DNA of 50,927 bases, taken from contig JANXQX010000174.1 of the NCBI GenBank assembly GCA_025353305.1, forward strand, positions 1 to 50,927. Direction: 5' to 3'. Position 1 is the first letter of the stretch; every line of letters begins with the position of its first letter. Shown piece after piece: positions 39,525 to 48,759 of this stretch. The notes beneath the pieces are model-generated. The model did not search any database. It was not told the origin of the DNA and saw nothing but the letters and a program-made list of their open reading frames with translations. The position numbers and the translations under genes were made by a program. The DNA comes from Holophagaceae bacterium (GTDB lineage Bacteria > Acidobacteriota > Holophagae > Holophagales > Holophagaceae).

Positions 39525-40301
39525 ATGGAAGCCTTGATCGCTGGCCTGGGTTGTATGGGTCCCTTTATCCTGTTCATCGCCATCTGGGTGATCAGCTGCA
39601 TCCGCGTGGTGAATGAGTACGAACGGGCCGTGATCTTCCGCCTTGGCAAGGTGCTCCCGCAGCCCAAGGGGCCGGGCCTCATCGTGATCTTCCGGCCCAT
39701 CGACAAAGCGGTGATCATCTCCCTGCGCACGGTCGTGCTGGAAGTTCCGAGCCAGGATGTCATCACCCGCGACAACGTGACCTTGAAGGTTTCCGCGGTG
39801 GTCTATTCGAAAGTCGTGAATCCGCTGCAGGCCGTTGTCGGTGTGGAGAATTACCAATGGGCCACCAGCCAGATCTCCCAGACCACGCTGCGCTCGGTGC
39901 TCGGCGAAGTGACTCTGGATGAATTGCTGGCGGACCGCGAGAAACTCAGCGTACGACTGCGCGAGATCATTGATTCCGCCACCGAGCCCTGGGGCGTGGA
40001 AGTCACCGCCGTGGAGTTGAAGAGCGTGGACCTGCCTGAGCAGATCCAACGCGCCATGGGCAAGCAGGCCGAAGCCGAACGGGAAAAGCGCGCCAAGATC
40101 ATCGCCGCCGAAGGTGAACTCATGGCCAGCCAGCAGCTCCTGGACGCCGCCAACAAGCTGAGCGAAAACCCCACGGCCATCCAGATGCGTTACCTGCAGA
40201 CGCTCACCGAGATCGCAGTCGAGAAGAACAGCACCATCGTTTTCCCGCTGCCTATGGAATTCCTGAAGGCATTCGAGAAATTCGTAGGCAAGAAGGATTG
40301 A
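39525..40301 (+). CDS. Slipin/stomatin-like SPFH protein
   Basis: This 258-residue protein has an N-terminal membrane helix (about 8-28) and a stomatin-type SPFH domain: VNEYERAVIFRLGKVLPQPKGPGL, then VLEVPSQDVITRDNVTLKVSAVVY. A short coiled coil (ERIQRAMGKQAEAEREKRAKI-like, residues about 165-200) and a conserved end (TIVFPLPMEF) follow. It closely fits the bacterial slipin type (YbbK-related). GGAGG precedes the ATG. The partner NfeD-family protease gene usually found beside such genes is absent here. It is divergent from the SPFH pair. Confidence 0.88.
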   Translation: MEALIAGLGCMGPFILFIAIWVISCIRVVNEYERAVIFRLGKVLPQPKGPGLIVIFRPIDKAVIISLRTVVLEVPSQDVITRDNVTLKVSAVVYSKVVNPLQAVVGVENYQWATSQISQTTLRSVLGEVTLDELLADREKLSVRLREIIDSATEPWGVEVTAVELKSVDLPEQIQRAMGKQAEAEREKRAKIIAAEGELMASQQLLDAANKLSENPTAIQMRYLQTLTEIAVEKNSTIVFPLPMEFLKAFEKFVGKKD

Positions 40302-40313
40302 AACCGCCAATGG

Positions 40314-40361
40314 CGCGAAGGAACGCGAATTGGAAATTGGTTTTCTTCGCGTTCCTTCGCG
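40314..40361. terminator. Perfect 16-bp inverted repeat after the slipin gene
   Basis: CGCGAAGGAACGCGAA and its exact complement flank a 16-base loop. It lies 12 bases after the slipin stop codon and about 48 bases before the next gene. It could act as a terminator, but the sequence after it (GTTAATTAG) has no T run. The GAAGGAACGCGAA unit may be a dispersed repeat. Confidence 0.5.
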
Positions 40362-40408
40362 TTAATTAGTGGTTCCAATTCTGTGAGAAAATCATTTCCG
40401 GAGGACCC

Positions 40409-41263
40409 ATGAAAATAGGCCCCTGGGACGTACAGATCATTAGTGGCGGTACTTTCCGGCTGGATGGCGGCGCCATGTTCGGCACGGTGCCCAAAGTGGT
40501 ATGGAACAAGATCTATCCAGCCGATGAGGAAAACATGATCCTCATGGCCACTAACTGCCTGCTCATCCGCGGCGAAATGGACGGCGTGAAGCACGTGATC
40601 CTGGTGGACAACGGCAACGGCGACAAGGAGACGGACGATTTCATGGCCCGCTTCAAATTCCAAGGCCGGGGCGTCCTGGATAGTGAACTCGCGAAGCATG
40701 GCGTGAAACCCCGTGACGTCACCCTGCAGATCCTGACGCATCTGCATTTCGACCATGCCGGCGGCAGCACACGATTCGATGAGAGAGGCCTTTTGGTTCC
40801 GAGTTTTCCCAATGCCCGCTACCTGGTGCAAAAAAAGGATCTCAAAGACGCTAGGCACCCGCATCTCCGGGTCAAAGCCAGCTATCTGGCCAAGAACTGG
40901 GAGCCCTTGGAAGCCGCGGGGCAGTTAGAAACCGTGGAGGGCGATGTCGAAATCCTTCCTGGTATTTCCGTGCGCATGGTGCCCGGTCACATCGAAGGTT
41001 TGCAAGCCGTGGTCATTGAAGGTGGATCACGAAAACTCATGTACATCGCCGATCTCATCCCCACCGCCCGCCATATCCAGCCAGCCTGGGTCATGGGCTA
41101 CGACCTGGATGTGGTCACCTGCGTGAACGTTCGACAGCAATTGCTTTCTGAAGTGGCCGGCACGGACACTGTGCTGGTGTTCGAGCATGATCCAGAGATC
41201 CCCAGCGGCACGGTGAGCCAGGATGCCAAGGGGAGGTATGTGGTCACACCGGTGGCGGTGTGA
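40409..41263 (+). CDS. Metallo-beta-lactamase-fold hydrolase
   Basis: This 284-residue protein has the di-metal motif LTHLHFDHAGG (His111, His113, Asp115, His116), the later ligands in VPGHIEG and YIADLIPT, and the last in VFEHDPE. The overall layout, with a long N-terminal strand region before the motif, resembles lactonase/quorum-quenching and related MBL hydrolases, but the substrate is unknown. CGGAGG precedes the ATG. The next gene, tam-like, overlaps its stop by four bases (GTGA), so the two are coupled. Confidence 0.82.
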   Translation: MKIGPWDVQIISGGTFRLDGGAMFGTVPKVVWNKIYPADEENMILMATNCLLIRGEMDGVKHVILVDNGNGDKETDDFMARFKFQGRGVLDSELAKHGVKPRDVTLQILTHLHFDHAGGSTRFDERGLLVPSFPNARYLVQKKDLKDARHPHLRVKASYLAKNWEPLEAAGQLETVEGDVEILPGISVRMVPGHIEGLQAVVIEGGSRKLMYIADLIPTARHIQPAWVMGYDLDVVTCVNVRQQLLSEVAGTDTVLVFEHDPEIPSGTVSQDAKGRYVVTPVAV

Positions 41264-42033
41264 GCACCTGGCATCCATCCCAGTATTTGAAGTTTTCCGA
41301 TAGCCGCACACGCCCCGCGGTGGAGCTGCTGGCGCGGGTCCCACTTGATTCCCCCTCGCGCGTTGTGGATCTCGGCTGCGGGACCGGCAACAGCACGGAA
41401 CTGCTAGCGCAGCGTTGGCCGAACGCTTCCATCCGGGGCGTGGACAATTCCGGGGACATGCTGCTGGTTGCTCGAAAGGCGCATCCAGATTGGGTTTGGG
41501 AAGAATCATACATCGCCTCGTGGGTGCCGAAGGAACCGCTGGATCTCATTTTTTCCAACGCAGCCCTTCACTGGCTGCCCCACCACGAAATCCTGCTGCC
41601 GCACCTGATGAGTCGGGTTGCCGGAGGTGGCGCCATGGCCATACAGATGCCATGCAACTTCGCTGCCCCGGCCCACCGCCTGATCCTTCAGACCGCTGCA
41701 GATGCACCATGGCAGGACATCCTGGCTGATTTAGATGCATGGAATCCCCCGATGGAACCCGCTGGATACTATGCCATCCTCGCGCCCCACTGCCAGTCCG
41801 TTGACATCTGGGAAACTGAATATGTGCATGTCATGGACAATGCCGCTGTAATCGCGGAATGGACCAAGGGCAGCGCTCTGCGCCCCTTCCTGGATCGACT
41901 GGCAGTGGCCGCCCAGCGCAGTTTCCTGGCCCGCTACACAGAAGCCCTTCAAGCTGCCTATCCGCCTCAGCCCGATGGTCGTGTGCTGTTGCCCTTCAAG
42001 CGTATTTTTCTTGTCGCGCTGCGCAAATCATAG
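41260..42033 (+). CDS. tam: Trans-aconitate 2-methyltransferase-like SAM methyltransferase
   Basis: This 257-residue class I methyltransferase has the SAM motif VVDLGCGTGNSTELLA, followed by GVDNSGDML, and closely follows the Tam layout: N-terminal WHPSQYLKFSDSRTRPAVELLARV, then FSNAALHWLPHHEILL and AIQMPCNF. Tam methylates trans-aconitate, a by-product of the TCA cycle, in the cytoplasm. The start is GTG 41260, overlapping the preceding gene's stop. The substrate assignment relies on family likeness only. Confidence 0.87.
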   Translation: MSTWHPSQYLKFSDSRTRPAVELLARVPLDSPSRVVDLGCGTGNSTELLAQRWPNASIRGVDNSGDMLLVARKAHPDWVWEESYIASWVPKEPLDLIFSNAALHWLPHHEILLPHLMSRVAGGGAMAIQMPCNFAAPAHRLILQTAADAPWQDILADLDAWNPPMEPAGYYAILAPHCQSVDIWETEYVHVMDNAAVIAEWTKGSALRPFLDRLAVAAQRSFLARYTEALQAAYPPQPDGRVLLPFKRIFLVALRKS

Positions 42034-42086
42034 AGGAATGCCACGGCCGGACGAGCGGTGATGTCTCGATCCCTGGCAGGACAAAT

Positions 42087-42515
42087 TCAGTTCCTGGATT
42101 CCGCCCTGACCACCAGCACATCCCCTTGCGCTGAGCGGATGACCCGGTCGGCGGTGCTGCCGAAAAGGAGCGAGTCCAAAGCCCCATGGCCCACATGCCC
42201 GACCACCAGCAAAGTATCGGCACCAGCCTCTGCCACCAACAATTTGGCAGCGCTGCCGGTCCGGACAATTGATGTGCTGCCTGGGTAGGGCGAAAGCCAG
42301 TCATCCAGCAGTTTTTTGGCATCGGGTTCGAACTTCTGGAACCACGAGGGATCGGCCATGGGGGCGTAGGGCTGGAACACAGCCTGAGAGGGTTGCGTCA
42401 CCACATGCATGGCGATCAGTGGAACATTCAGCCGGGCGGCCCACTGCGAGGCCTGCTTGAGGGCCCGGCGGCTGGCTTCGGAGAAATCGACGCCTACAAG
42501 GACTCGGTTGACCAT
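42087..42515 (-). CDS. Universal stress protein (UspA family)
   Basis: This 142-residue single-domain protein has the Usp fold start VNRVLVGVDFSEASRRALKQA and the ATP-binding motif GHVGHGALDSLLFGSTADRVI, so it is probably an ATP-binding type. I chose ATG 42515, which follows GGAGG closely; the frame is open 24 codons further through a Cys-rich stretch unlike Usp proteins. It is transcribed alone, between tam and the alpha/beta hydrolase. Its stress role is not specified by the sequence. Confidence 0.88.
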   Translation of the reverse strand: MVNRVLVGVDFSEASRRALKQASQWAARLNVPLIAMHVVTQPSQAVFQPYAPMADPSWFQKFEPDAKKLLDDWLSPYPGSTSIVRTGSAAKLLVAEAGADTLLVVGHVGHGALDSLLFGSTADRVIRSAQGDVLVVRAESRN

Positions 42516-42688
42516 GGGAACCTCCAAGTGCCGACAACAACATAAGTCATCACATGTGTCGCTTTCATCACAACCTTCTTCTGCCATTTGCGTGGGAATC
42601 AGCGCTCCTGGAAATGGCCGACGGGTTCATCTGCCGGCCATGGGTTTCCCCGCCTGATCGCGTAGCGGATTGCTGCTAGGCTCTCCCC

Positions 42689-43528
42689 GTGCGGATGGCC
42701 ACGTTGTTGAAGCTGCTGGGGCTGGCTCTGGGGGGCTACGGGGTGCTATGCCTGCTGGTGGTGATGGTCCAGCGCCGGCTCATGTACTTTCCGAGCCGCG
42801 CGCCGGATGCCGAAGCCTTGCGTGCAGCCAAGGGCCTGGGGTTGGAGGCGTGGCGTGACGAGCATGGAAACCTGACGGGCTGGCGGGCAACGAAGTCCGC
42901 ACCGGGCATCAGGGTGCTGGTCTTCCATGGCAACGCCGGCAGCGCCCTGGACCGCGACTACTACCTTGACCTGCTGGGAAGAGACGGGACGGATGTGATT
43001 CTTTTCGAGTATCCCGGCTACGGCGCGCGCAATGGAGAGCCTTCACAAGCGAGCTTCGTCGACAACGCAATGCTGGCTTTGGCGCAGCTGCGGAAGGAAG
43101 CCCCAGGGCCTGTCTGGCTACTGGGTGAGAGCCTGGGCGGCGGTGTCGCCTCGCAGGTGGCTGCCAGAAGGCCCGCAGACATCGCCGGGCTGTTGCTGGT
43201 CACGCCTTTTGCCCGCATGACCGACGTCGCGGCCTGGCACTACCCTTACCTGCCTGTGCGGCTCCTGCTGCGGGACCGCTGGGATAATGTGTCGGCGCTC
43301 GCGGGTTATCCAGGCCCCATCGGCCTCTTCATCGCAGGTCGCGACGAAGTGGTCGGTGCAGCGCAAGGGCGACTGCTCGGACGATCCCTCGGGGCCAGGG
43401 CTCGAATCTGGGAGCAGCCCGAGGCCGGCCACAACACCTTCAGCACCCGCCCCGATGCGCACCCCTGGCCCGAGATCCGGGCGTTCCTGGCGGATCATCC
43501 GACTCATGCCAAACCAACCGGACCCTAA
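42689..43528 (+). CDS. Membrane-anchored alpha/beta hydrolase
   Basis: This 279-residue hydrolase has an N-terminal membrane helix (about 8-28) and an alpha/beta hydrolase domain. The oxyanion block is VFHGNAGSA, the nucleophile motif is LLGESLGGG, the Asp lies in FIAGRDEVV, and the His in EAGHNTF. It resembles the BEM46/YtmA-like hydrolases with unknown esters as substrate. Start is GTG 42689 or ATG 42695. Its stop overlaps that of the convergent dienelactone hydrolase gene. Confidence 0.82.
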   Translation: MRMATLLKLLGLALGGYGVLCLLVVMVQRRLMYFPSRAPDAEALRAAKGLGLEAWRDEHGNLTGWRATKSAPGIRVLVFHGNAGSALDRDYYLDLLGRDGTDVILFEYPGYGARNGEPSQASFVDNAMLALAQLRKEAPGPVWLLGESLGGGVASQVAARRPADIAGLLLVTPFARMTDVAAWHYPYLPVRLLLRDRWDNVSALAGYPGPIGLFIAGRDEVVGAAQGRLLGRSLGARARIWEQPEAGHNTFSTRPDAHPWPEIRAFLADHPTHAKPTGP

Positions 43529-44286
43529 CGGAAAATCTCCTCCAGGAAGTCCTTCATGTGGCGCCAGCTGCGGGTGGCGGCAGCTTCATTGTAGGCGGCC
43601 CCTTTAGACGGGTCGTTCCCGGCCTCTTTCTGGGTGAAGGCGTGCACCGCCCCCGCGTAGGCGATGAAAACGTAGTCCGCCTTGGCAGCCTTCATCTCTT
43701 CATGGAAGGCGGCCACATCCTTCGCGGGCACGTAGGGATCCACCGCACCATGGCAGACCAGCACTTTGGTCGCGATGGGCATCACCGCGCGTCCCTCGGG
43801 CACATCGAGCCCACCGTGGAAGGACACCACACCCTTCACAGGCAAGCCCGCGCGGGCCGCTTCTAAAGCACCCGTGCCGCCGAAGCAGTAGCCGATGACC
43901 GCCAACTTCGAGCCGTCTACGCCGGGCTGGGCCTTGAGTGCGCCCAGCGCAGCCTTGACGCGCGACTGGTAGAGGGCTCGGTCGCCCTTGAACTTGCCAG
44001 CCTGGGTCCCCGCTTCCTGGACATTCTTTGGACGGACGCCCTCGCCGAAAATATCCGCCGCCAGAGAGGCGTAGCCTAGCTTCGCCAAATCGTCAGCCAC
44101 TTTCCGTTCATGGCCGGTGAGGCCCATCCACTGGTGGATCACCACCACGCCGGGCGCCAATTTTTTGGCCCCTTCAGGCTTGGCGAAGTAGCCCGCGAGA
44201 CGGTTTGAGCCTTCCTTGTAAACGAGGGGTTGTCCCGCTACCAGGGGAACTGCAAGAAGGGCGAGGGAAAGGGCGGTTCTTCGCAT
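43525..44286 (-). CDS. Exported dienelactone hydrolase family protein
   Basis: This 253-residue protein has a signal peptide (about 1-18) and a dienelactone hydrolase domain with the Cys nucleophile in VIGYCFGG (Cys134), Asp in CHGAVDPYVP and His in AGAVHAFT. GAGGACTCC leads to ATG 44286. DLH-family enzymes open lactones or other esters; an exported version could act in the periplasm. An in-frame ATG 12 codons upstream gives a Cys-containing peptide that spoils the signal and is rejected. Confidence 0.87.
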   Translation of the reverse strand: MRRTALSLALLAVPLVAGQPLVYKEGSNRLAGYFAKPEGAKKLAPGVVVIHQWMGLTGHERKVADDLAKLGYASLAADIFGEGVRPKNVQEAGTQAGKFKGDRALYQSRVKAALGALKAQPGVDGSKLAVIGYCFGGTGALEAARAGLPVKGVVSFHGGLDVPEGRAVMPIATKVLVCHGAVDPYVPAKDVAAFHEEMKAAKADYVFIAYAGAVHAFTQKEAGNDPSKGAAYNEAAATRSWRHMKDFLEEIFR

Positions 44287-44422
44287 GGAGTCCTCTGGGC
44301 AAGCTGAAGATTCTAGCCCCATCTGGCAATTCCATGGGGATGTGTCTGTTTATGAACAGAGAACATTCATTTGCTTCCCGTGACATTATATTTGGCATAT
44401 TTGGCCCAGCCCGGTGCGCACC

Positions 44423-46981
44423 ATGGCCTTCCTCGAAGGAACTCGGATTGGCCCCTACGAAATCGTGGGGCAGATCGGTGCGGGCGGTATGGGGGAGGTG
44501 TACAAGGCCCGCGATCCCAAGCTCGACCGCTTCGTGGCCATCAAGGTGCTGCCAGCCACGTTCGCGCAGGATCCGGAGCGGCTGCGGCGGTTCGAAACGG
44601 AGGCGCGTTCGGTCAGCGCTTTGAATCATCCGAACATCCTCACCGTGCATGATCTCGGCACCCACGAGGGGTCGCCCTTCCTGGTCATGGAACTGCTGGA
44701 GGGCGAGACGCTCAGGGAACGGATGTTGGGCAAGCCTCTGCCCTCGCGCAAGGCCGCGGAGATCGGCTTGCAGATCGCGCGGGGTCTCGCCGCCGCTCAC
44801 GGCAAGGGGATCATCCATCGAGATCTCAAACCCGAGAACCTCTTCATCACGAACGAGGGCCACGTCAAGATCCTCGACTTCGGCCTCGCCCGGATCCGCA
44901 GCGCAGAGGGTCTGGGGTGCGGTTCGGAGAATGGTTCCACCGTGGCCCTGGGGACCCGTCCGGGGATGGTGATGGGGACGGTGGGATACATGGCCCCCGA
45001 GCAGGTCCGGGGGGAGGAAGTCGGGCCCGCGGCGGACATCTTTTCCGTGGGTTGTGTGCTCTTCGAGATGCTCACAGGACGAAGAGCCTTCCAGGGCGAT
45101 AGCGCCGTGGCGGTTCTCAATGAAATCCTGACCCAGGATCCGATGGGGGAGGGTTCGGGTCTCGAAGGCGTTCCCCTCGGATTGGGGAAGATCGTCGAAC
45201 GGTGTCTTGAAAAGAAGGAGGGCGAGCGTTTCCATTCGGCCCATGACTTCGCCTTCGCTCTGGAAGCGGCTTCGATGCCGGGTTCTGGAGCGGGTGGGCA
45301 AATCCCACGGAGAGGCCGCGGCTCGCGGAAGTTGCTGCAGGCCGTTAATGCCATCCTCCTTCTCACCGCCCTTGGAGGAACTGGCTGGTTCCTTGGGCGG
45401 CGTTCGACGCCCGGCCCGATGCCCACCTTCAAGAGCGTGACTTTCCGAAGGGGGACGGTGCTTGCGGCGCGATTCACACCCGATGGCCAATCCGTGATCT
45501 ACACCGCTGCCTGGGAAGGGGATACGCCGCGTATGTTCCACAAGCTTCCCGATAGCGAAGATGCCGTTCCCGTGGGCCCGCACGGTGCGCTGCTCCTTTC
45601 CATCTCCGGCAAGCGGGAGCTGGCGATGCTCCTCGAACCCCGGATGTATGGGCCCTTCAGCCGGAGGGGCACGTTGGCCACCATGTCCATCACCGGGGAA
45701 TCGCCCAAACCCATCGAGAACGACATCAGCGCCGCTGACTGGTCGCCGGTTACGGGGGAGCTTGCGATGGTCCGGGACCTCATAGACCATCAGCGGCTTG
45801 AATTCCCGCGGGGAAAGTCCCTCTATGAGAGCCCGGGCTGGCTGACCGACCTCCGCTTCTCCCCGGATGGAACCGAGATCGCCTTTCTGGAGCATCCCCT
45901 CCGGGAGGACGGGAATGGCTACCCGGTCCGGTTGCAACTCGCCACCGGCAAGGGCCGTTGGCCCAACGCCAAAGCCCTTAACACCTTGTTCTACGGCATC
46001 GCCTGGAGCCCGGATGGGAACGAGGTTTTCTCCGCCCAAGGCAAGCGGGTCACGGCGATCGATCGTGGGGGAAAGCTGCGCATCGTAGCCAAACTGCCAA
46101 GGGGGGTGGCTATCCACGACCTTTCCTCCGACGGCAGGTTCCTCCTGAGCGAGTATTCCATGGGTGTGGGGATGGCTTGTTTGGATGAGAAGGGCCAACG
46201 GGATCTCTCCTGGCTCAGCTGGTCTCTGGTGATGGACATGGCGCCTGACGGAACAAAGGCGGTGTTCACCGAATTCGGGACCGCTAAGGGGCATGGCGTA
46301 TCGGCCCTACGGGGCTTCGACGGCTCGCCCGTGGTCCGCCTAGGGGAGGGCATGGCAACGGGCATCTCCCCAGACGGAAGCCTGGTGGCCGCCGTCAACC
46401 TCGAGACCAAGCAGATCGTCCTCCTGCCAACAGGCGTCGGGGAGGCCCGGATCCTGCCCTCCCGCGGAATTCTCGGCCCGGCCCATGTGCGCTTCCTCCC
46501 CGATGGGAAGGCCATCGCGTTCTATGGACACAACGAAGGGCAGGCCCCATGCATCTTCGTGCAGGGGATTGACGGCGGGGAACCAAGGGCCATCGGCGGA
46601 AAGGGGGCGGGATTTGGCATGCTGGCAGTCTCCCCGGCTGGTGATCGGATCGTCGCCATAGGCCCGAACCGCCGTCCCTGGATCTATCCCCTCTCGGGAG
46701 AGGCCACGCCCTTTCCTGGTGGTGCAGAAGGGGATTTCGCGATCCGTTGGAGTGCTGATGGGAAGGCGGTGTTCTTCCATTCCCTTGGTGCCATCCCCGT
46801 GCCCATCCGAAAGGTCGATGCGCTCACCGGGCGTTCCGAGGTCGTTCGCACCCTCAGTCCTGGGGACCGCTCCGGCGTGCAGTGGGTCAGTCCCGTCGCC
46901 ATGACCGCGGACGCCAAGCGCTTCGTATTCAGCTACCAGCGCGTGATTTCCGACCTCTATGTGGTCGAGGGCTTGAAATGA
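44423..46981 (+). CDS. Transmembrane Ser/Thr protein kinase with C-terminal TolB/WD40-like propeller
   Basis: This 852-residue kinase has a glycine loop GAGGMG at 19-24, Lys41, HRDLKPEN at 132-139, DFG at 152-154 and APE at 191-193. A single membrane helix (about 304-326) is followed by an extracytoplasmic region of about 520 residues. This shows repeated blades such as ARFTPDGQSVIYTA, LRFSPDGTEIAFLE, IAWSPDGNEVFSA and IRWSADGKAVFF, typical of TolB-like or WD40-like beta-propellers. This architecture is very common in Acidobacteria. The propeller probably senses an outside ligand. The frame is open 3 codons upstream; ATG 44423 gives the usual start. No clear Shine-Dalgarno sequence is seen. 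Confidence 0.9.
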   Translation: MAFLEGTRIGPYEIVGQIGAGGMGEVYKARDPKLDRFVAIKVLPATFAQDPERLRRFETEARSVSALNHPNILTVHDLGTHEGSPFLVMELLEGETLRERMLGKPLPSRKAAEIGLQIARGLAAAHGKGIIHRDLKPENLFITNEGHVKILDFGLARIRSAEGLGCGSENGSTVALGTRPGMVMGTVGYMAPEQVRGEEVGPAADIFSVGCVLFEMLTGRRAFQGDSAVAVLNEILTQDPMGEGSGLEGVPLGLGKIVERCLEKKEGERFHSAHDFAFALEAASMPGSGAGGQIPRRGRGSRKLLQAVNAILLLTALGGTGWFLGRRSTPGPMPTFKSVTFRRGTVLAARFTPDGQSVIYTAAWEGDTPRMFHKLPDSEDAVPVGPHGALLLSISGKRELAMLLEPRMYGPFSRRGTLATMSITGESPKPIENDISAADWSPVTGELAMVRDLIDHQRLEFPRGKSLYESPGWLTDLRFSPDGTEIAFLEHPLREDGNGYPVRLQLATGKGRWPNAKALNTLFYGIAWSPDGNEVFSAQGKRVTAIDRGGKLRIVAKLPRGVAIHDLSSDGRFLLSEYSMGVGMACLDEKGQRDLSWLSWSLVMDMAPDGTKAVFTEFGTAKGHGVSALRGFDGSPVVRLGEGMATGISPDGSLVAAVNLETKQIVLLPTGVGEARILPSRGILGPAHVRFLPDGKAIAFYGHNEGQAPCIFVQGIDGGEPRAIGGKGAGFGMLAVSPAGDRIVAIGPNRRPWIYPLSGEATPFPGGAEGDFAIRWSADGKAVFFHSLGAIPVPIRKVDALTGRSEVVRTLSPGDRSGVQWVSPVAMTADAKRFVFSYQRVISDLYVVEGLK

Positions 46982-47126
46982 CCCTCGCGCGGGCAGCCGC
47001 ATCAACCCTCCCGAAAATAAAAGCAAAGGCAAGATAGGCGCAGGCTACCTCCGATCGCAGGTTTTCCATGTACTGAACGATCAACTCCTGATCGATGTCC
47101 CTGACCCATCAGTTATGCTCGTTTGA

Positions 47127-48557
47127 ATGGTCCAGACCCTTCACAAACATGAATTGGCCTTTGTGGTCGGCTACGATTCGGATCTCGAAAGCCATCACGC
47201 CAGGCTATCCCGGATCGTCCGGGGAGCAGGGCCATGTGCGGTGCTAGCCCTGGTTCCAGAATCTTTACGTGAAGAGCTGAGCACCGACCTGCTCGAACGC
47301 CACCCTGGGGTCATACCGGTTTCTGTCCGGTCGGTTTCCATGACTCATGTAGCTCAAGCCTTGGCGCAGCGGGTTGAATTCCGCGCCTTCGCCTTTGCGG
47401 GCGACCGGAAGCCAGAGGGACCCCTGGATTTGCGTTGGCTGCCCCAAGCTCCGCTAGCGCTAACGCCTTGGCTTCCCTGCATCACCATTCGAAATGATGG
47501 CCTCGACCAGTTTTCAACGCCGCTGCTCTCTTGGGTAGCCACGCAAGAGTTGCTGAAAGCGATTGGAGAACAGATCGTATCTTCGTCGCCGGCGGATTTC
47601 CACGCATTGAGCCGATCGGCGGAGAGCATTGACGATCGCTTCGGAGCTGTCCATTGGGGTAGCGCCATGGCGGCCGGGGCGATGCAAATCACCGAAACCG
47701 ATGAAGGTGAAAATCTCAGAATCCGAATGCGCGCCCAATGCCACGTTCCGCCAAGGCCTCTGCGCAATGGAATGTCGGTTTGTGCCATCATTCCGCACTT
47801 TCAATGTGAGGCCTACCTTCACCGAGCCATCCGTTCCCTGGTGCAGCAAAGCCGGCGACCGGATGAAATCGTAGTCATACACGATGGGCCCGAGGCACCA
47901 CCCATCGATATCGTCCGAGCCTTCCCAGGGGTCACTCTCATGGCTTCTGTAGAAAATGTCGGGCCTTACTGCCTGGTGCAATCGCTCATCAACGCCACTC
48001 GTTTCGACGCCTATATGCTGCAGGATGCAGACGATTTCAGCACCGTTGACCGACTCTCCTCGACGATGGATTTTGGTGAGCAGTTCCAGGCGGAGTTGGT
48101 TGGGACCCAGGAACTCCGGGCATTCCCGGAGAAAGAGAGAACTGTGGCGTTCGCCTACCCGATCCAGGCCCACCTGGCGTTGGCCATGAGGCCGGTGCGC
48201 CCAATCCTGCATCCCTCCAGCCTGATCTCACGATCCTTGCTTGAAGCCATCGACGGTTTTTCAATGGGGATGCGTTTTACTGGGGATACGGAGATGCATT
48301 TCAGGGCATTTCATGTGGCGCGTCTGTTCAACTCACCCGCTTTTGGCTATGTCCGCAGCATTCGCCAGGGTTCTCTCACCACAGCCCGGGACACGGGCAT
48401 TGGATCACCTGCCCGAACCAAGATCTGGGAGCAGATTGAAACAAGATACCTGCGCAACCAGAGGGCTGCCCACATGGGGCAAAAGTTGGAACTAGACCCA
48501 CTGGCCGCCGCCCCCGACATCGGCCTGGTGCATCTGGCAGGGCCAAAAATCCTCTGA
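47127..48557 (+). CDS. Glycosyltransferase family 2 protein with N-terminal extension
   Basis: This 476-residue protein has a GT-A fold of family 2 in its second half (about 218-430): [24 protein letters not shown], then [13 protein letters not shown] and the metal-site LQDADDFS, then [11 protein letters not shown] and [10 protein letters not shown]. The N-terminal 215 residues are not recognised; they include [21 protein letters not shown]. It transfers a sugar from a nucleotide donor, probably for a surface polysaccharide or glycan. TATGCT ends 7 bases before the ATG, and no Shine-Dalgarno sequence is seen, so a leaderless transcript is possible. Its stop codon overlaps the first base of the aquaporin remnant. 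Confidence 0.8.
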   Translation: MVQTLHKHELAFVVGYDSDLESHHARLSRIVRGAGPCAVLALVPESLREELSTDLLERHPGVIPVSVRSVSMTHVAQALAQRVEFRAFAFAGDRKPEGPLDLRWLPQAPLALTPWLPCITIRNDGLDQFSTPLLSWVATQELLKAIGEQIVSSSPADFHALSRSAESIDDRFGAVHWGSAMAAGAMQITETDEGENLRIRMRAQCHVPPRPLRNGMSVCAIIPHFQCEAYLHRAIRSLVQQSRRPDEIVVIHDGPEAPPIDIVRAFPGVTLMASVENVGPYCLVQSLINATRFDAYMLQDADDFSTVDRLSSTMDFGEQFQAELVGTQELRAFPEKERTVAFAYPIQAHLALAMRPVRPILHPSSLISRSLLEAIDGFSMGMRFTGDTEMHFRAFHVARLFNSPAFGYVRSIRQGSLTTARDTGIGSPARTKIWEQIETRYLRNQRAAHMGQKLELDPLAAAPDIGLVHLAGPKIL

Positions 48558-48628
48558 TTGCGGAATTTTTCGGAACGCTATGGCTGGTCTTCGGCGGTTG
48601 CGGCAGCGCCGTGCTGGCGGCCTTTCCT
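48557..48628 (+). pseudogene. aqpZ: Fragment of aquaporin Z (aqpZ) N-terminus
   Basis: Twenty-four codons read as [19 protein letters not shown] then LAAFP, which matches the start of AqpZ (the E. coli protein has [24 protein letters not shown]). The start codon and the preceding residues are missing, and one Gly before FP is absent. After Pro the frame continues to a stop near 48732 with no aquaporin likeness: no NPA motifs and no further helices. It is therefore a short remnant of a water-channel gene, left by deletion or recombination between the GT2 and MgtC-like genes. Confidence 0.7.
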
Positions 48629-48759
48629 ATGCTGCAATCGCTGCTGGGCTCATATGTGTCTGTTGAGGCAGGTCAACCACCTGAATGCCAAACCATCCTC
48701 CGTGCGGCCTTTCCACCGCAAGAAAAAGCGTGAGTGGGTGGGCTGTACGGCACCGAAGG

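Noticed and set aside
44174..46294. Minus-strand 706-codon open frame opposite the propeller kinase
   Set aside because: It is the antisense of a clear kinase gene with conserved motifs; high GC keeps the opposite frame open.
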